64,000 bases of DNA from Nocardia niwae NBRC 108934 = DSM 45340 (GCF_001613465.1 NZ_BDCK01000038.1:62001-126000); one strand, 5' to 3'. Shown: positions 51,721 through 60,945, counted from the stretch's first letter. The notes: generated from the letters alone by a model not told the origin. Numbers and translations are program-made.

Positions 51721-52350
51721 GTGAGTGATTTCTGGAATGTGAGCTCGTCTCTGGCGTGTCTCAGCGTCGGCATTTCCCTGTTCGGCGTCATCGCATATCT
51801 GGCGGGGATACTGGAAGGGGACACCCGGCCGCGCGTCGCGTCGTGGGCGGCTTGGTGCACCGCGAACACCGTGTTCGCGGTCGTGGCGTATCTCGACGGT
51901 GGCTATCTCGCCGCGGCCATCAACGCCGCGGCGGCGGCCATGAACGCGGCGGTCATCGCCGTCGGCGTGACTCGTGGGTGCAGTCTGCGACCGGACGACA
52001 CTATCGATTGGGCCTGCCTGATCTCATCGATCGCCTGCGTGCTGGTGACGGCCGGTGTGCAGGAGAAGGCGTTCGGCGCGCTGTTCGCCATCTGCGCCAA
52101 TCTCATCGCCACCGTCCCTACGCTCCGGCATGTGTGGTCCAAACCTCGTGAGGAAACCTGGCAGACCTTCGCCGCGAATGCCTTCGCGAACGGCCTCGGC
52201 CTGCTCGGAGTGCTCATGGTGAGCGGATTCGACTTCGTTTCGATCGCCGGCCCGCTGATTTCCACCGCGGGCAATGTCGCCCTGGTCACCCTGACCGTCG
52301 GGCGCGCTCGGTTCGCCGGTGCCGCTGTGGTCCCGGTGCGGGTCGGCTGA
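51721..52350 (+). CDS. Polytopic membrane protein of unknown function
   Basis: 209 residues from GTG with GAGGAA 8 bases upstream. Six to seven hydrophobic helices. Two similar units can be seen: a helix pair with TRPRVASWAAWCTANTVFAVVAY in the first half and PTLRHVWSKPREETWQTFAANAFANGLGLLG in the second, hinting at an internal duplication reminiscent of PQ-loop/SemiSWEET transporters. That assignment is weak. No neighbour suggests a function; a terminator follows about 100 bases downstream. Confidence 0.72.
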   Translation: MSDFWNVSSSLACLSVGISLFGVIAYLAGILEGDTRPRVASWAAWCTANTVFAVVAYLDGGYLAAAINAAAAAMNAAVIAVGVTRGCSLRPDDTIDWACLISSIACVLVTAGVQEKAFGALFAICANLIATVPTLRHVWSKPREETWQTFAANAFANGLGLLGVLMVSGFDFVSIAGPLISTAGNVALVTLTVGRARFAGAAVVPVRVG

Positions 52351-52447
52351 CACGTCCTGCGGCGGCCACGGCATGTGCTCGGTTTGGACGCGCAGGGCCG
52401 AGCACCAACCGGTGCGCCTCGCGCGGCCGTAGCCGATGACGCCAGTT

Positions 52448-52487
52448 GCGCCCGACGCGTCCGCCGATCGGTGGACGCGTCGGGCGC
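52448..52487. terminator. Long hairpin between the membrane protein and tannase-like genes
   Basis: 15-bp perfect stem (52448-52462 with 52473-52487) around a 10-base loop that itself contains CCGATCGG. It lies 97 bases after the membrane-protein stop and 150 bases before the next start. Likely a terminator. Confidence 0.65.
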
Positions 52488-52639
52488 AGCCGCGCAGGTG
52501 CGCGAGCATGGGCCCCCGTACCGCTATCCTTCGATCTCGGCGACCCGATGACCAGCTGATTCGTTTTCGCGCAATCGTTCTGCCGACGCCGTTACGGCCG
52601 CGGCGGGAACGACTTGCCCCGCATGCGAAGGAGAGAGCT

Positions 52640-54106
52640 GTGCAGCGCAGAGCGATGCTCAAGGGGTGTGCGGCGGCGGTCGCCGTGCCGCTGTTCGCCG
52701 CCGGCTGCGATGTGCTGGACGGCAGCGCGCAAGCGGTGGACGAATTGGCTTTCGATCCCGGCGCGTTCACGATGGAGACGAAGACCGTCGCCACGTTCGA
52801 GCGCGACAGAAAGGTGACCTACCGCTTCTACGAGAGCGTCGTCTATGTGGCGAAGCCGGTGGACAAGGCATATCAAAGCCTGAACATCAGCGTGCCCACC
52901 GAAATCGACGGAGCAGCCGTCGATGCGAGCAAGGCCCCCATCCTTCTGAGCAACTCCGTCGGGGGGTATCTGTCGTCGTCGGTGACGAACCGTCCACCGG
53001 ACGACGGTGGTGATCGGGCCAGGAACCGGGATCTCGCCCTCACGGCGGGCTATGTCGTCGTGGAACCCGGTGTGCGCGGGCGCGACCTGGTCGCGCCGGA
53101 CGGCACGTACTTCGGCGTGGCGCCCGCCGCCATCGTCGATCTGAAGGCCGCGGTCCGGTACCTGCGGCACAACACGGGTCGCGTGCCGGGAGACACCGAC
53201 CGGATCGTGGCCATGGGGGTCAGCGCGGGCGGCGCGCTGACCGCTTTGCTCGCGGTGTCCGGGGACAGCCGGATGTACGACCGGTATCTCGCCGAACTCG
53301 GCGCGGCGGACGCGAGCGATGCCGTCTTCGCCGCCGCTCCGTATTGCCCCGTCACCGATCTCGAGCACGCGGACATGGCCTACGAGTGGAATTGGGGCGC
53401 CAACCCGCTGCGCTCCGGTGAGCTCGACGCCGCGGCCTCGCGGGAGCTGAGCTCGGCGTTCACGGACTACCAGGCGTCGCTGGGGCTGCAGGGCAGGAAC
53501 GGGTTCGGCCCCCTCACGTCCGGTAATTACGGCGACTATCTGGTGCGTACCTACCTCGAACCGGCGGCGACCGCGTACTTGACCGCGCTGCCGGACGCCG
53601 ACCGCTCCAGCTACCTGGCGGCCAACACCTGGATCACCTGGGCGGGCGATCGCGCCGAATTCACCTGGCCGGGCTTCCTCGCGCACGTCGGCGCGCGGCA
53701 GAAGGGCGTGCCCGCGTTCGACGCCTTCGACCTGTCGTCACCCGAGAACAACGAGTTCGGCCTGGGAACGGTCAAGGCCAGGCATTTCACCCCGTTCAGC
53801 CTGCGGCGAGCGACCGGTGACCCCGGCGCGCAACTCGACAGCGACCTGCCCGAGAAGATCAGCTTGATGAATCCCATGTTCTTTCTGCAGCAGCGGAATT
53901 CCACGCGGGCGAAGCACTGGTGGATCCGCGTCGGCACCAAGGACACCGATGCGTCGCTGACGATCGTCGGCAATCTCGCCGCGAGCCTGGAGAACCTGGG
54001 CGACGCGGTGGACGCCGCGATGTACTGGGACGCCGGACACGGCAGCAACGAGGACCCCGCGGATTTCATCGCGTGGATCGGCAAGGTGACCGGTTACGCG
54101 GGGTGA
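52640..54106 (+). CDS. Subtype B tannase-like lipoprotein esterase
   Basis: 488 residues from GTG 52640 (AAGGAG 6 bases upstream). The N-terminus has an RR pair, a hydrophobic stretch and a lipobox (LFAAGC), so it is an exported, possibly Tat-dependent lipoprotein. Alpha/beta-hydrolase core: nucleophile elbow MGVSAGGALTALLA, the AAPYCPVTDLEHADMAYEW segment typical of bacterial subtype B tannases, and a C-terminal Asp/His region ending DAGHGSNEDP. It would hydrolyse esters of aromatic acids or similar substrates at the cell surface. No transporter or aromatic-catabolic genes adjoin it. Confidence 0.83.
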   Translation: MQRRAMLKGCAAAVAVPLFAAGCDVLDGSAQAVDELAFDPGAFTMETKTVATFERDRKVTYRFYESVVYVAKPVDKAYQSLNISVPTEIDGAAVDASKAPILLSNSVGGYLSSSVTNRPPDDGGDRARNRDLALTAGYVVVEPGVRGRDLVAPDGTYFGVAPAAIVDLKAAVRYLRHNTGRVPGDTDRIVAMGVSAGGALTALLAVSGDSRMYDRYLAELGAADASDAVFAAAPYCPVTDLEHADMAYEWNWGANPLRSGELDAAASRELSSAFTDYQASLGLQGRNGFGPLTSGNYGDYLVRTYLEPAATAYLTALPDADRSSYLAANTWITWAGDRAEFTWPGFLAHVGARQKGVPAFDAFDLSSPENNEFGLGTVKARHFTPFSLRRATGDPGAQLDSDLPEKISLMNPMFFLQQRNSTRAKHWWIRVGTKDTDASLTIVGNLAASLENLGDAVDAAMYWDAGHGSNEDPADFIAWIGKVTGYAG

Positions 54107-54158
54107 GGCGGCACGCCGAGGTCCGGCCGCGGGACCGAGTGGACCTCGGCAGCGCCGC

Positions 54159-54215
54159 GTGCCGCAAGGCTTCGCTGCCGCCTCCGGCAGCGGCGGCAGT
54201 GAAGCCTTGCGGCAC
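54159..54215. terminator. Very long bidirectional hairpin between convergent genes
   Basis: 23-bp stem (54159-54181 with 54193-54215), perfect except for one G-T pair that still pairs as G-U in RNA, with an 11-base loop. It lies between the tannase-like gene (+) and the 2-oxoacid oxidoreductase gene (-). Confidence 0.8.
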
Positions 54216-54217
54216 GG

Positions 54218-54241
54218 GGCCGCCGGAATCCTCCGGCGGCC
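54218..54241. terminator. Second hairpin in the same convergent gap
   Basis: 10-bp perfect stem (54218-54227 with 54232-54241) and 4-base loop, 26 bases beyond the stop codon of the minus-strand oxidoreductase gene. Confidence 0.7.
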
Positions 54242-54267
54242 GCGCGGGAAACGGTGGTCGGCCGGGC

Positions 54268-57200
54268 CTAGCAGCGCGGCGGCTCGATGCCGAGCTGCCG
54301 CAGCTGTTCGGTGTAGAGCGCGACATTGGCGAGCTTGATGTCCTCGTACCCGCGCACCACGTCGGCGAGTGCCGCGGCGCGCACGGCTCGGTCGTAGCTC
54401 GCCGGGTCCAGCACCGCCCCCAGATCCGCCACCATCGCGGTGTAGTGCGCGAGCAGTTCGCGTTCCACCCGTCGCACGTGGGCGTAGCCGAAGGGGTCGA
54501 ACGCGGTGCCGCGCAGACGCTTCCCCTTCGCGAGCAAGCGCAGGGCGAAGTGGCTGCCCGGCCGCATCCCGATCTTCTTCTTCCGTCCCATCGCGCGCAG
54601 GATCGGCGGGTGCAGCCGATAGGTGAGGTTCGCGCCGTCGGGTACCTGTGCCGCGACCTCGGCCAGGAACGCCGGATCGGTGAGCCTGCGCGCCACCTCG
54701 TACTCGTCCTTGTATGCCGTGAACTTGTACAGGCCGCGCGCCACTTGCTCGCTGAACTCGGTGCGGTCGGTGACCCGGCGCTCGGCCTCCCAGATACGTT
54801 GCACCATAGCGACGTACTCGCGGGCCACCGCCGCGCTCTGGAATCCGATCAGTTCGACGGCCCGCAGCTCGACCAGCCGCCGAGTCTCGCCCGTGGCCGT
54901 CAACCCGTCGAACAGGTCGGCGGGCACCGCCACCGGGGCGCGTTCAGTTCTGCGGCGCGTGGTCGCGGCGGCGAACTCCTCCGGCCGCGCGATCGCGACC
55001 CGCCCCCAGCGAAAGGCGGCGAGGTTGGCCTCGACGGCGACTCCGTTGATCTCGATGGCCTCCTCGATCGCGCTACCGGGCAACCGCAGTCCTCCAGCCT
55101 GGTACGCGGCTCCGACCAGCAGGAAGTTCGCGGCGGCGGTGTTGCCGAAGAGGACTTCCGCGGCGGCCAGCGCATCGAAGGACCGCACCGATCGCGACAC
55201 CTGCCCGAGGCGCTGCAGCAGCACCGCCTCGTCGGGATAGGTCACCGACTTGTCGTAGACCATGTCCCCGGTCGGCGTCTTGCTGGTGGAGGCGACCGAT
55301 ACGGTCGTCGCGGCGGACCCGTAGGCCAGGTTCTTGTTGTCGGTGGCGGCCAGCAGGTCGAAGGCCATGAGGCAGTCGGCCGACGCGGGGGCAAGGCGGT
55401 TGGCGGGCTCCAGTGCGCCCGCGGCGAAACGCAGATGCGAGACCACCGGCCCGGCCTTCTGGCTCATGCCGATCTGGTCCAGGCCGGCCACCTCGTATCC
55501 GGCTCGCAGCGCGGCGGTGGCCAGCACCTGGTTCACGGTGACGATGCCGGTGCCGCCGATGCCGGCGAGGAAGACGTTCTGCGTGGTCGTCGGCGGTTCG
55601 ACCACGAGTTCCGGCAGCCGGGGCGGTTGCGGCCGCCTGCTCGTCCCGCGCGGCTTCCGCTGCGCCGGATCGGGCAGTTCCACCGTGACGAACGAAGGGC
55701 AATCGCCGTTCAGGCAGCTGTAGTCGGTGTTGCAGGAGGTCTGGTCGATGCGGGTCTTGCGCCCGAACTCGGTGTCCACCGGCTGCACCGACAGGCAGTT
55801 GCTCTGGACACCGCAATCACCACAGCCTTCGCATACCGCCTCGTTGACGACCACCCGGGTACGGCGCACCGGCAGGGCGCCCCGCTTGCGCTGCCGGCGC
55901 GCGTCGGCCGCACAGTGCTGGTCGTAGATCAGCACCGTGACACCGGGGACCTCGCGCAGCGTGCGCTGCGCCTCGTCGAGACGGTCCCGGTGCCACAGCA
56001 GCGTGCCGGGAGCGAGATCACGCTTGCGGTATCGCCCCGGCTCGTCGGCGCAGACGATGATCCGCCGGACGCCTTCGACGGCGAGTTTGTGGGTGAGCAT
56101 CGGCACCGTGAGCGCGCCCTCGGCGTGCTGCGCGCCGGTCATCGCGACCACGTCGTTGTGCAGCAGCTTGAACGTGATGTTCACGCCAGCGGCGACGCAC
56201 GCCTGCACGGCGAGCTGGCCGGAGTGGAAATACGTTCCGTCGCCGATGTTCTGGAACAGGTGCGGCACGTCGGTGAACGGCGCTTGGCCGATCCACTGGG
56301 CGCCCTCGCCGCCCATCTGGGTCAGCCCGGTGACCTTGCTGTCGGTGCGGCCGGACATGGTCACCAAGGTGTGACAGCCGATGCCGCCGCCCGCCAGCGA
56401 TCCTTCCGGGACGGCGGTGGAGCGATTGTGCGGACAACCGCTGCAGAAGTAGGCCGCGCGCTTGGCGGGCAGCACGGACAGCGACAGTGGCTGCGGCAGG
56501 GGTCGTCTCATCTCCAGATGGCCGTCGAGTACGCGGCGCAGCGGTGCGGCGATCCGCCCGGAGGTGAGTTCGCCGTCGGCGCCGAACAGCGGGCGGCCCG
56601 CGTGGTCGCGCTTGCCGAGGATCTCGGGGGCGCCCGCGATGCCGTACAGGATCTCGCGAACCTGGGTTTCGACGAAGGCCGTCTTGTCCTCGACGACGAT
56701 CAGCCGGCTGAGCCCGGCGGCGAACTCCCGGACCCGTTCGGGCGCGAGCGGATACGGCATCCCGATCCGCAACAGCCGGATGCCCGCGGCGTGCAGCGCG
56801 TCGTCGTCCGCGCCGAGGTCGAGCAGGGCTTGGCGGACCGCGTCGAAGGTGGTCCCGGTGGCGGCGATGCCGACCGTGGCGCGTGCCGGGTGGACCTCGA
56901 TCACGTCCAGTCCGTTGCGTGTGCTGTAGGCGCGCACCAGTTCCCAGCGGGGGCCGTAGAGATCCGCCTCGGCGAGCAGGCTGTCGGCCGGCGCGGCCAT
57001 CGGACGCTGCCGGTAACGGAACGGAGCACCCGCCCAGTCGATCTCGGGCACGACGATGTCGATGTCACCCACCGAACCGTCGACGGTCCAGGCGCCGTCG
57101 GCGACGTCGGCCACGACCTTCAGCGCCACGAGACAGCCCGATGCGCGCGACAGAGCCACTCCGTGCAGGCCCATGGTGATGATCTCCCGGGCGTTGCGCG

Positions 57201-57741
57201 GGAACAGCACGGGGATGTTCATCGCCGCCAGCGACCGCTCGCTCACCGCGGGCACGGTGGAGGATTTGGCCGCCGGATCGTCGCCGACCAGCAGCAGGAC
57301 GCCGCCGCGCGGATTCGCGCCGTACATGTTGGCGTGCCGCAGAGCGTCGGTCGCGCGGTCCAGGCCGGGGCCCTTGCCGTACCAGACGCCGACCACGCCG
57401 TCGTGGGTCGCCGTGCCCGCGGGCAGGTCCGCCTGACTGCCCCATACGGACGTCGCGGCCAGTTCCTCGTTCAGGCCCGGGACGAACGAGATGTCATGTG
57501 CGGCCAAGACTTCCGGCATGCCGGCCAGCATCTTGTCGACGCCGCCGAGCGGACTGCCCTGATATCCGGAGACGAAGGTGCCCACCCGCAGGCCCGCGCG
57601 CAGATCACGCACGTGCTGCTCGACCAACTGGCGCGCGATGGCCTGGACGCCGGTGAGGACGACCGTCCCCGATCCCACGCGGTAACGGTCGGCAAGGTCG
57701 TAGGGAGCTGCGATCAGATCGCGGTCGGCGAGCTCGGTCAT
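54268..57741 (-). CDS. Indolepyruvate ferredoxin oxidoreductase family protein (fused 2-oxoacid:ferredoxin oxidoreductase)
   Basis: 1157 residues from ATG 57741. Single-chain fusion: the N-terminal pyrimidine-binding (alpha) part with GTFVSGYQGSPLGGVDKML and GKGPGLDRATDAL, then a ThDP-binding part (GGIGCHTLVTMSGR...GGEGAQWIGQAPF, NIGDGTYFHSGQLAV), a cysteine-rich iron-sulfur region (CEGCGDCGVQSNC, CNTDYSCLNGDCPSF), and the gamma-like domain FLAGIGGTGIVTVNQVLATAAL. It oxidatively decarboxylates aryl- or branched 2-oxoacids to acyl-CoA with reduced ferredoxin. Monocistronic, with a 16-bp palindrome about 105 bases upstream suggesting dedicated control. Confidence 0.92.
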   Translation of the reverse strand: MTELADRDLIAAPYDLADRYRVGSGTVVLTGVQAIARQLVEQHVRDLRAGLRVGTFVSGYQGSPLGGVDKMLAGMPEVLAAHDISFVPGLNEELAATSVWGSQADLPAGTATHDGVVGVWYGKGPGLDRATDALRHANMYGANPRGGVLLLVGDDPAAKSSTVPAVSERSLAAMNIPVLFPRNAREIITMGLHGVALSRASGCLVALKVVADVADGAWTVDGSVGDIDIVVPEIDWAGAPFRYRQRPMAAPADSLLAEADLYGPRWELVRAYSTRNGLDVIEVHPARATVGIAATGTTFDAVRQALLDLGADDDALHAAGIRLLRIGMPYPLAPERVREFAAGLSRLIVVEDKTAFVETQVREILYGIAGAPEILGKRDHAGRPLFGADGELTSGRIAAPLRRVLDGHLEMRRPLPQPLSLSVLPAKRAAYFCSGCPHNRSTAVPEGSLAGGGIGCHTLVTMSGRTDSKVTGLTQMGGEGAQWIGQAPFTDVPHLFQNIGDGTYFHSGQLAVQACVAAGVNITFKLLHNDVVAMTGAQHAEGALTVPMLTHKLAVEGVRRIIVCADEPGRYRKRDLAPGTLLWHRDRLDEAQRTLREVPGVTVLIYDQHCAADARRQRKRGALPVRRTRVVVNEAVCEGCGDCGVQSNCLSVQPVDTEFGRKTRIDQTSCNTDYSCLNGDCPSFVTVELPDPAQRKPRGTSRRPQPPRLPELVVEPPTTTQNVFLAGIGGTGIVTVNQVLATAALRAGYEVAGLDQIGMSQKAGPVVSHLRFAAGALEPANRLAPASADCLMAFDLLAATDNKNLAYGSAATTVSVASTSKTPTGDMVYDKSVTYPDEAVLLQRLGQVSRSVRSFDALAAAEVLFGNTAAANFLLVGAAYQAGGLRLPGSAIEEAIEINGVAVEANLAAFRWGRVAIARPEEFAAATTRRRTERAPVAVPADLFDGLTATGETRRLVELRAVELIGFQSAAVAREYVAMVQRIWEAERRVTDRTEFSEQVARGLYKFTAYKDEYEVARRLTDPAFLAEVAAQVPDGANLTYRLHPPILRAMGRKKKIGMRPGSHFALRLLAKGKRLRGTAFDPFGYAHVRRVERELLAHYTAMVADLGAVLDPASYDRAVRAAALADVVRGYEDIKLANVALYTEQLRQLGIEPPRC

Positions 57742-57845
57742 ACAGATCCACCCGTCCGCTCGACGCCGGTCCGGCGCCTCGCATCGTTGAGCACTTGTTG
57801 CCGATATGGTGTCTCCGAAGATCTGAACGCACAACCTTGACGTGA

Positions 57846-57861
57846 CAGATTGAGCAATCTG
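57846..57861. promoter_or_regulatory. 16-bp palindrome upstream of the indolepyruvate oxidoreductase gene
   Basis: Perfect palindrome with half-sites CAGATTGA and its complement (CAGATTG-AG-CAATCTG without overlap), in a locally AT-rich stretch 105 bases upstream of the minus-strand start and about 155 bases before the divergent lipoprotein gene. Probable operator for one or both. Confidence 0.55.
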
Positions 57862-58014
57862 CCCAATTTTTGATGATGCCGATGGGCACAACCTAAGCAC
57901 ACTGCGAGGTCGATGTGACAGCGCACACACCACGGCGTCGTGCCGTCGGCGAGCCGAGCGCGGGCCACACCGCGTTTCCTCCGCCACACCCACGCCCACC
58001 TGTGTGAAGGTGGA

Positions 58015-58497
58015 ATGGTGCCAATGCTCAAGAGGGGTGCGGCGATCGCCGCCACCATCGCGTTCGGGTCGCTGGCCGCGTGCGGGCAGCAGGCGGACCC
58101 GGCCGCTCCCTCCACGCCGGAGCGCACCGCGGAAGCCACGGCGGGGACGCGGGCCGATCCGGGCCCCCGCACCTACGCGGGCGGAACGATGATCGTCATC
58201 CCGCATGCCGCGGATCTGGAACCCACCTCGACCATGCCCTTCTCGGAGTACGACACCGAAGACGGCACGGATAAACTCGCGATCCACATCCCCGGCCCGG
58301 TCGGCTGTCCGAGTATCGGATTCACCGCGCGCGTGGAAGAATCGGCCGACCTGGTGAGCGTGCGCCTGATCCGTGGCCTGCATCGCGGTATGCCGCCGTG
58401 CCAGGGCGCGAATCCCGAGCAGAAACGCGAGTACGGCGTGGTCGTGGTGGACCTGCGACGCCCGCTGGGCGCTCGGACGGTGCTCAGCTTCGCATGA
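58015..58497 (+). CDS. Putative lipoprotein of unknown function
   Basis: 160 residues from ATG 58015 (GAAGGTGG just upstream); ATG 58024 is equally possible. The N-terminus MLKRGAAIAATIAFGSLAACGQQ is a lipoprotein signal with lipobox LAAC. The mature ~140 residues include two further cysteines (VGCPSIGF, MPPCQGANP) and a mainly beta-strand pattern. Not recognised. It is divergent from the oxidoreductase gene, with the palindrome at 57846 in the shared region. Confidence 0.72.
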   Translation: MVPMLKRGAAIAATIAFGSLAACGQQADPAAPSTPERTAEATAGTRADPGPRTYAGGTMIVIPHAADLEPTSTMPFSEYDTEDGTDKLAIHIPGPVGCPSIGFTARVEESADLVSVRLIRGLHRGMPPCQGANPEQKREYGVVVVDLRRPLGARTVLSFA

Positions 58498-58868
58498 GCC
58501 ACGCGACACGGGGACGATTCGGTGCGCGACCGGGCAGGCCACCCCCTTAGTGATCTTGTCGAATGGCGGGCCACGGGCTTTGTGACATGTCCGGTTCGCC
58601 TGTTCCGGTGCGACGCTCCGATCGGCGGAGCGCTATCTTCGCAGCGGATGGTGCCGCCTTCGCGGCTACCGGCGGTCCCGGAGTCGAAGGAGGTGCGGCA
58701 GTCCGCCATGATCGACTCGAGATCGCTCCGGCGGCGGTTCCTTCTGCTCCGTCCCGCAGCGAACGTTCGCTGCGGTTTTCCGTGTAGTGCCGGTCCGTCC
58801 GAAGCACCGAGGTCGCGGCGTGCCCGCGGGGTGGTGGGTCGGTGACGGCTGACTTTCGAAGGAAACCC
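58498..58868. other. Intergenic stretch before the secreted lipase, with a 22-bp perfect palindrome
   Basis: No convincing gene; open frames are short and Arg/Ser-rich. A perfect 22-bp palindrome spans 58754-58775 (half-site CCGCAGCGAAC, centre AACGTT) and is followed by TTTTC, about 95 bases before the lipase start. It may be an operator or a terminator of the lipoprotein gene. Confidence 0.55.
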
Positions 58869-60056
58869 GTGTCCAGAGTTCCGTTCAGGATCGCGATCTT
58901 GCTGGTGAGCATCGTCTCGCTCGGCCTGCTCGGCCTGCCAGCGACGGCTCAGCCCCTGTATCCCACTCCCGATCCCGACCCCTTCTACACAGCGCCGCCC
59001 GACCTGGGGGCGCTCGCTCCCGGCGACGTCGTGCGGGCCCGCCGGATCGACACCGGTCTCTATGTCGGGACCGAGGGCTGGCAGGTGGCATTCCGCTCCA
59101 CCAATTCGCAGAACAAACCCGTCATGGGCATCACGACGGTCCTGCTGCCCGCCGGGGTCAAGAACCCGCCGCTGATCTCCTACCAGGCGCTGATCAATTC
59201 CCTCGGCACCCAGTGCAACCCGTCGCGCTCGCTGTTCAACGGCGAACTGCAGGACGCGGTCGGCGCGATGCTGCCGATCGGACGCGGGTGGGCGATCTCG
59301 CTGCCGGACTACCTGGGTCCCACTTCCGCCTACGGCGCAGCGCGCCTGGCCGGCATGATCACCCTGGACAGCGTGCGGGCCGTCCGCAAGGTCACGGAAC
59401 TCGGGCTGTCCGCCTCCCCCGTCGCCGTCGCCGGCTACTCCGGTGGGGGCATGGCCACCTCCTGGGCCGCCGCCCTGCAACCCACCTACGCGCCGGAGCT
59501 GAAGCTGACCGCCGCCGTGGCCGGTGGCATCCCCGCCGACCTCGAGGAAATGGCGATGTCGCTCGGCTTCGAGCCGCACCCCGGATTCGGCCTCGCCTTC
59601 GCCGCCGCCATGGGACTCGAGCGGGAGTACCCGGACCGGCTGCCGATCTCCGACCAGCTCAACGAGAACGGTTTGTGGTTCCGGGAATTCACCCATGACG
59701 CCTGCCGGCGGTTCCTGCTCTTCCACGGCGCCTTCCGCAGCGCCGAGCAGATGGCGGCGTCCAAGAGCCTGATGGACAGCCCCGAAGCGCACGCCGTCCT
59801 GCGGGAGAACAGCCTCCGGTACTTCGACGGCGTGCCCGCCGTGCCGATCTATATGTGGCAGGGCCGCTTCGACACGCTCACCTTCTACAACCCGGTCGCC
59901 GAAGTCGCCGACCGGTACTGCAAGGCGGGCGCGCCGCTGACGTTCCACACGGTCGACATCTCCGAGCACATGACCGCGGCCGTCGCCGGATTCACCGACG
60001 CGTGGAACTACGTGGAGGCCAGGTTCCGCGGCGAACCCGCACCGACCAACTGCTGA
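58869..60056 (+). CDS. Secreted lipase (LIP family)
   Basis: 395 residues from GTG 58869, preceded by GAAGGA. A signal peptide (FRIAILLVSIVSLGLLGLPATAQ) is followed by the LIP-family core: PDPFYTAPPDLGALAPGDVVRARRI, SYQALINSLGTQCNPS, the nucleophile elbow VAVAGYSGGGMATSWAA, an Asp in WQGRFDTLTFYNP and a His in DISEHMTAAV. Cysteines at GTQCNPS, DACRRF, DRYCKAG and PTNC may form disulfides. It hydrolyses lipid esters outside the cell. Strong terminator directly downstream. Confidence 0.92.
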   Translation: MSRVPFRIAILLVSIVSLGLLGLPATAQPLYPTPDPDPFYTAPPDLGALAPGDVVRARRIDTGLYVGTEGWQVAFRSTNSQNKPVMGITTVLLPAGVKNPPLISYQALINSLGTQCNPSRSLFNGELQDAVGAMLPIGRGWAISLPDYLGPTSAYGAARLAGMITLDSVRAVRKVTELGLSASPVAVAGYSGGGMATSWAAALQPTYAPELKLTAAVAGGIPADLEEMAMSLGFEPHPGFGLAFAAAMGLEREYPDRLPISDQLNENGLWFREFTHDACRRFLLFHGAFRSAEQMAASKSLMDSPEAHAVLRENSLRYFDGVPAVPIYMWQGRFDTLTFYNPVAEVADRYCKAGAPLTFHTVDISEHMTAAVAGFTDAWNYVEARFRGEPAPTNC

Positions 60057-60069
60057 ACCCAGACGAAAG

Positions 60070-60096
60070 CGGCCCGGGAGACATTCTCCCGGGCCG
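60070..60096 (+). terminator. Rho-independent terminator of the lipase gene
   Basis: 12-bp perfect stem (60070-60081 with 60085-60096), 3-base loop and a TTTTT tract. It begins 13 bases after the stop codon and lies close to the end of the convergent SDR gene. Confidence 0.9.
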
Positions 60097-60108
60097 TTTT
60101 TCGTCCCA

Positions 60109-60945
60109 TCAGCTGATGGAACGCACCTCGCGCTCGTACTGCGCCCGGGTCTTCTCGTCGGCCGGGTGCAACGCCCGATTCCCGTCGAACAACCCGCGGA
60201 CCAGGCGCACCGCGCGTTCCGGCGCGGCTGCCAGCGCGATGTCCAGCGGTCCCAGGTAATTCGGTACGGCCACCTCGGCTTTGCGAGTCGCGCAGGTGCG
60301 CAGGATCGCGGCGGCGACGTCCTCCGGGTCGACGGTCGGCATGCCGTGGCCCAGGGTCAGTCCCGAGGAGAGCCGGGTCCGTACTGCCGAGGGCAGCACG
60401 CAGCTGACGCTGACGCCCTGCCCGGCGAATTCCAGCCGGGTCGCCGCCGAGAGACCGACGGCCGCGAACTTGCTCGCGTTGTACACGGCCAGCCCCGGAA
60501 TCGGGACCTTGCCCGCCAGGGAGGCGACATTGACGATATGGCCGCGGCCGCGTTCGATCATGCCCGGCGCGGCGGCGCGCATACCGTGGATGAGACCCCA
60601 GACGTTGATGTCCAGCGTGGCCTGACCGACGACGTCCGTTTGCTCCAGGAATGCGCCCGCCGGCATGACACCGGCGTTGTTGACCAGGACGTCGATATCG
60701 CCGACCGCCGCGACGACCGCGTCCCATTGCCCGCGCGAGCGCACGTCGAGCTCGAACGCGCTCGCCCCGATCGCGGCGGCGGTCGCGTCGGCGGCGGCTT
60801 TGTCCACGTCCGCGAGCACGACGCGAGAACCTCTCGCGGCGAACGATTCCGCGGTGGCGCGGCCGATGCCTCGCGCCCCTCCGGTGATCAGGACGGTCGC
60901 CTCGGTCAAGTCGATCGCGGGGTAGCCGGATCCGAAGATGCTCAT
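60109..60945 (-). CDS. Short-chain dehydrogenase/reductase
   Basis: 278 residues. NAD(P) motif VLITGGARGIGRATAESFAARG, NNAG, catalytic Ser in NVASLAGKV and YNASK with the Tyr-x-x-x-Lys pair. SAVRTRLSSG and a C-terminal extension are typical of SDRs acting on lipids or steroids. ATG 60945 overlaps the end of the upstream patatin gene by 4 bases, so the two are co-translated. The pair may act successively on one lipid substrate. Confidence 0.92.
   Translation of the reverse strand: MSIFGSGYPAIDLTEATVLITGGARGIGRATAESFAARGSRVVLADVDKAAADATAAAIGASAFELDVRSRGQWDAVVAAVGDIDVLVNNAGVMPAGAFLEQTDVVGQATLDINVWGLIHGMRAAAPGMIERGRGHIVNVASLAGKVPIPGLAVYNASKFAAVGLSAATRLEFAGQGVSVSCVLPSAVRTRLSSGLTLGHGMPTVDPEDVAAAILRTCATRKAEVAVPNYLGPLDIALAAAPERAVRLVRGLFDGNRALHPADEKTRAQYEREVRSIS

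Noticed and set aside
53920..57840. 1306-codon plus-strand open frame
   Set aside because: Antisense to the indolepyruvate oxidoreductase gene, whose motifs are complete on the minus strand.
57742..58542. In-frame N-terminal extension of the indolepyruvate oxidoreductase
   Set aside because: The extension has no family resemblance, lies antisense to a lipoprotein gene and contains the palindrome; ATG 57741 begins the normal domain.
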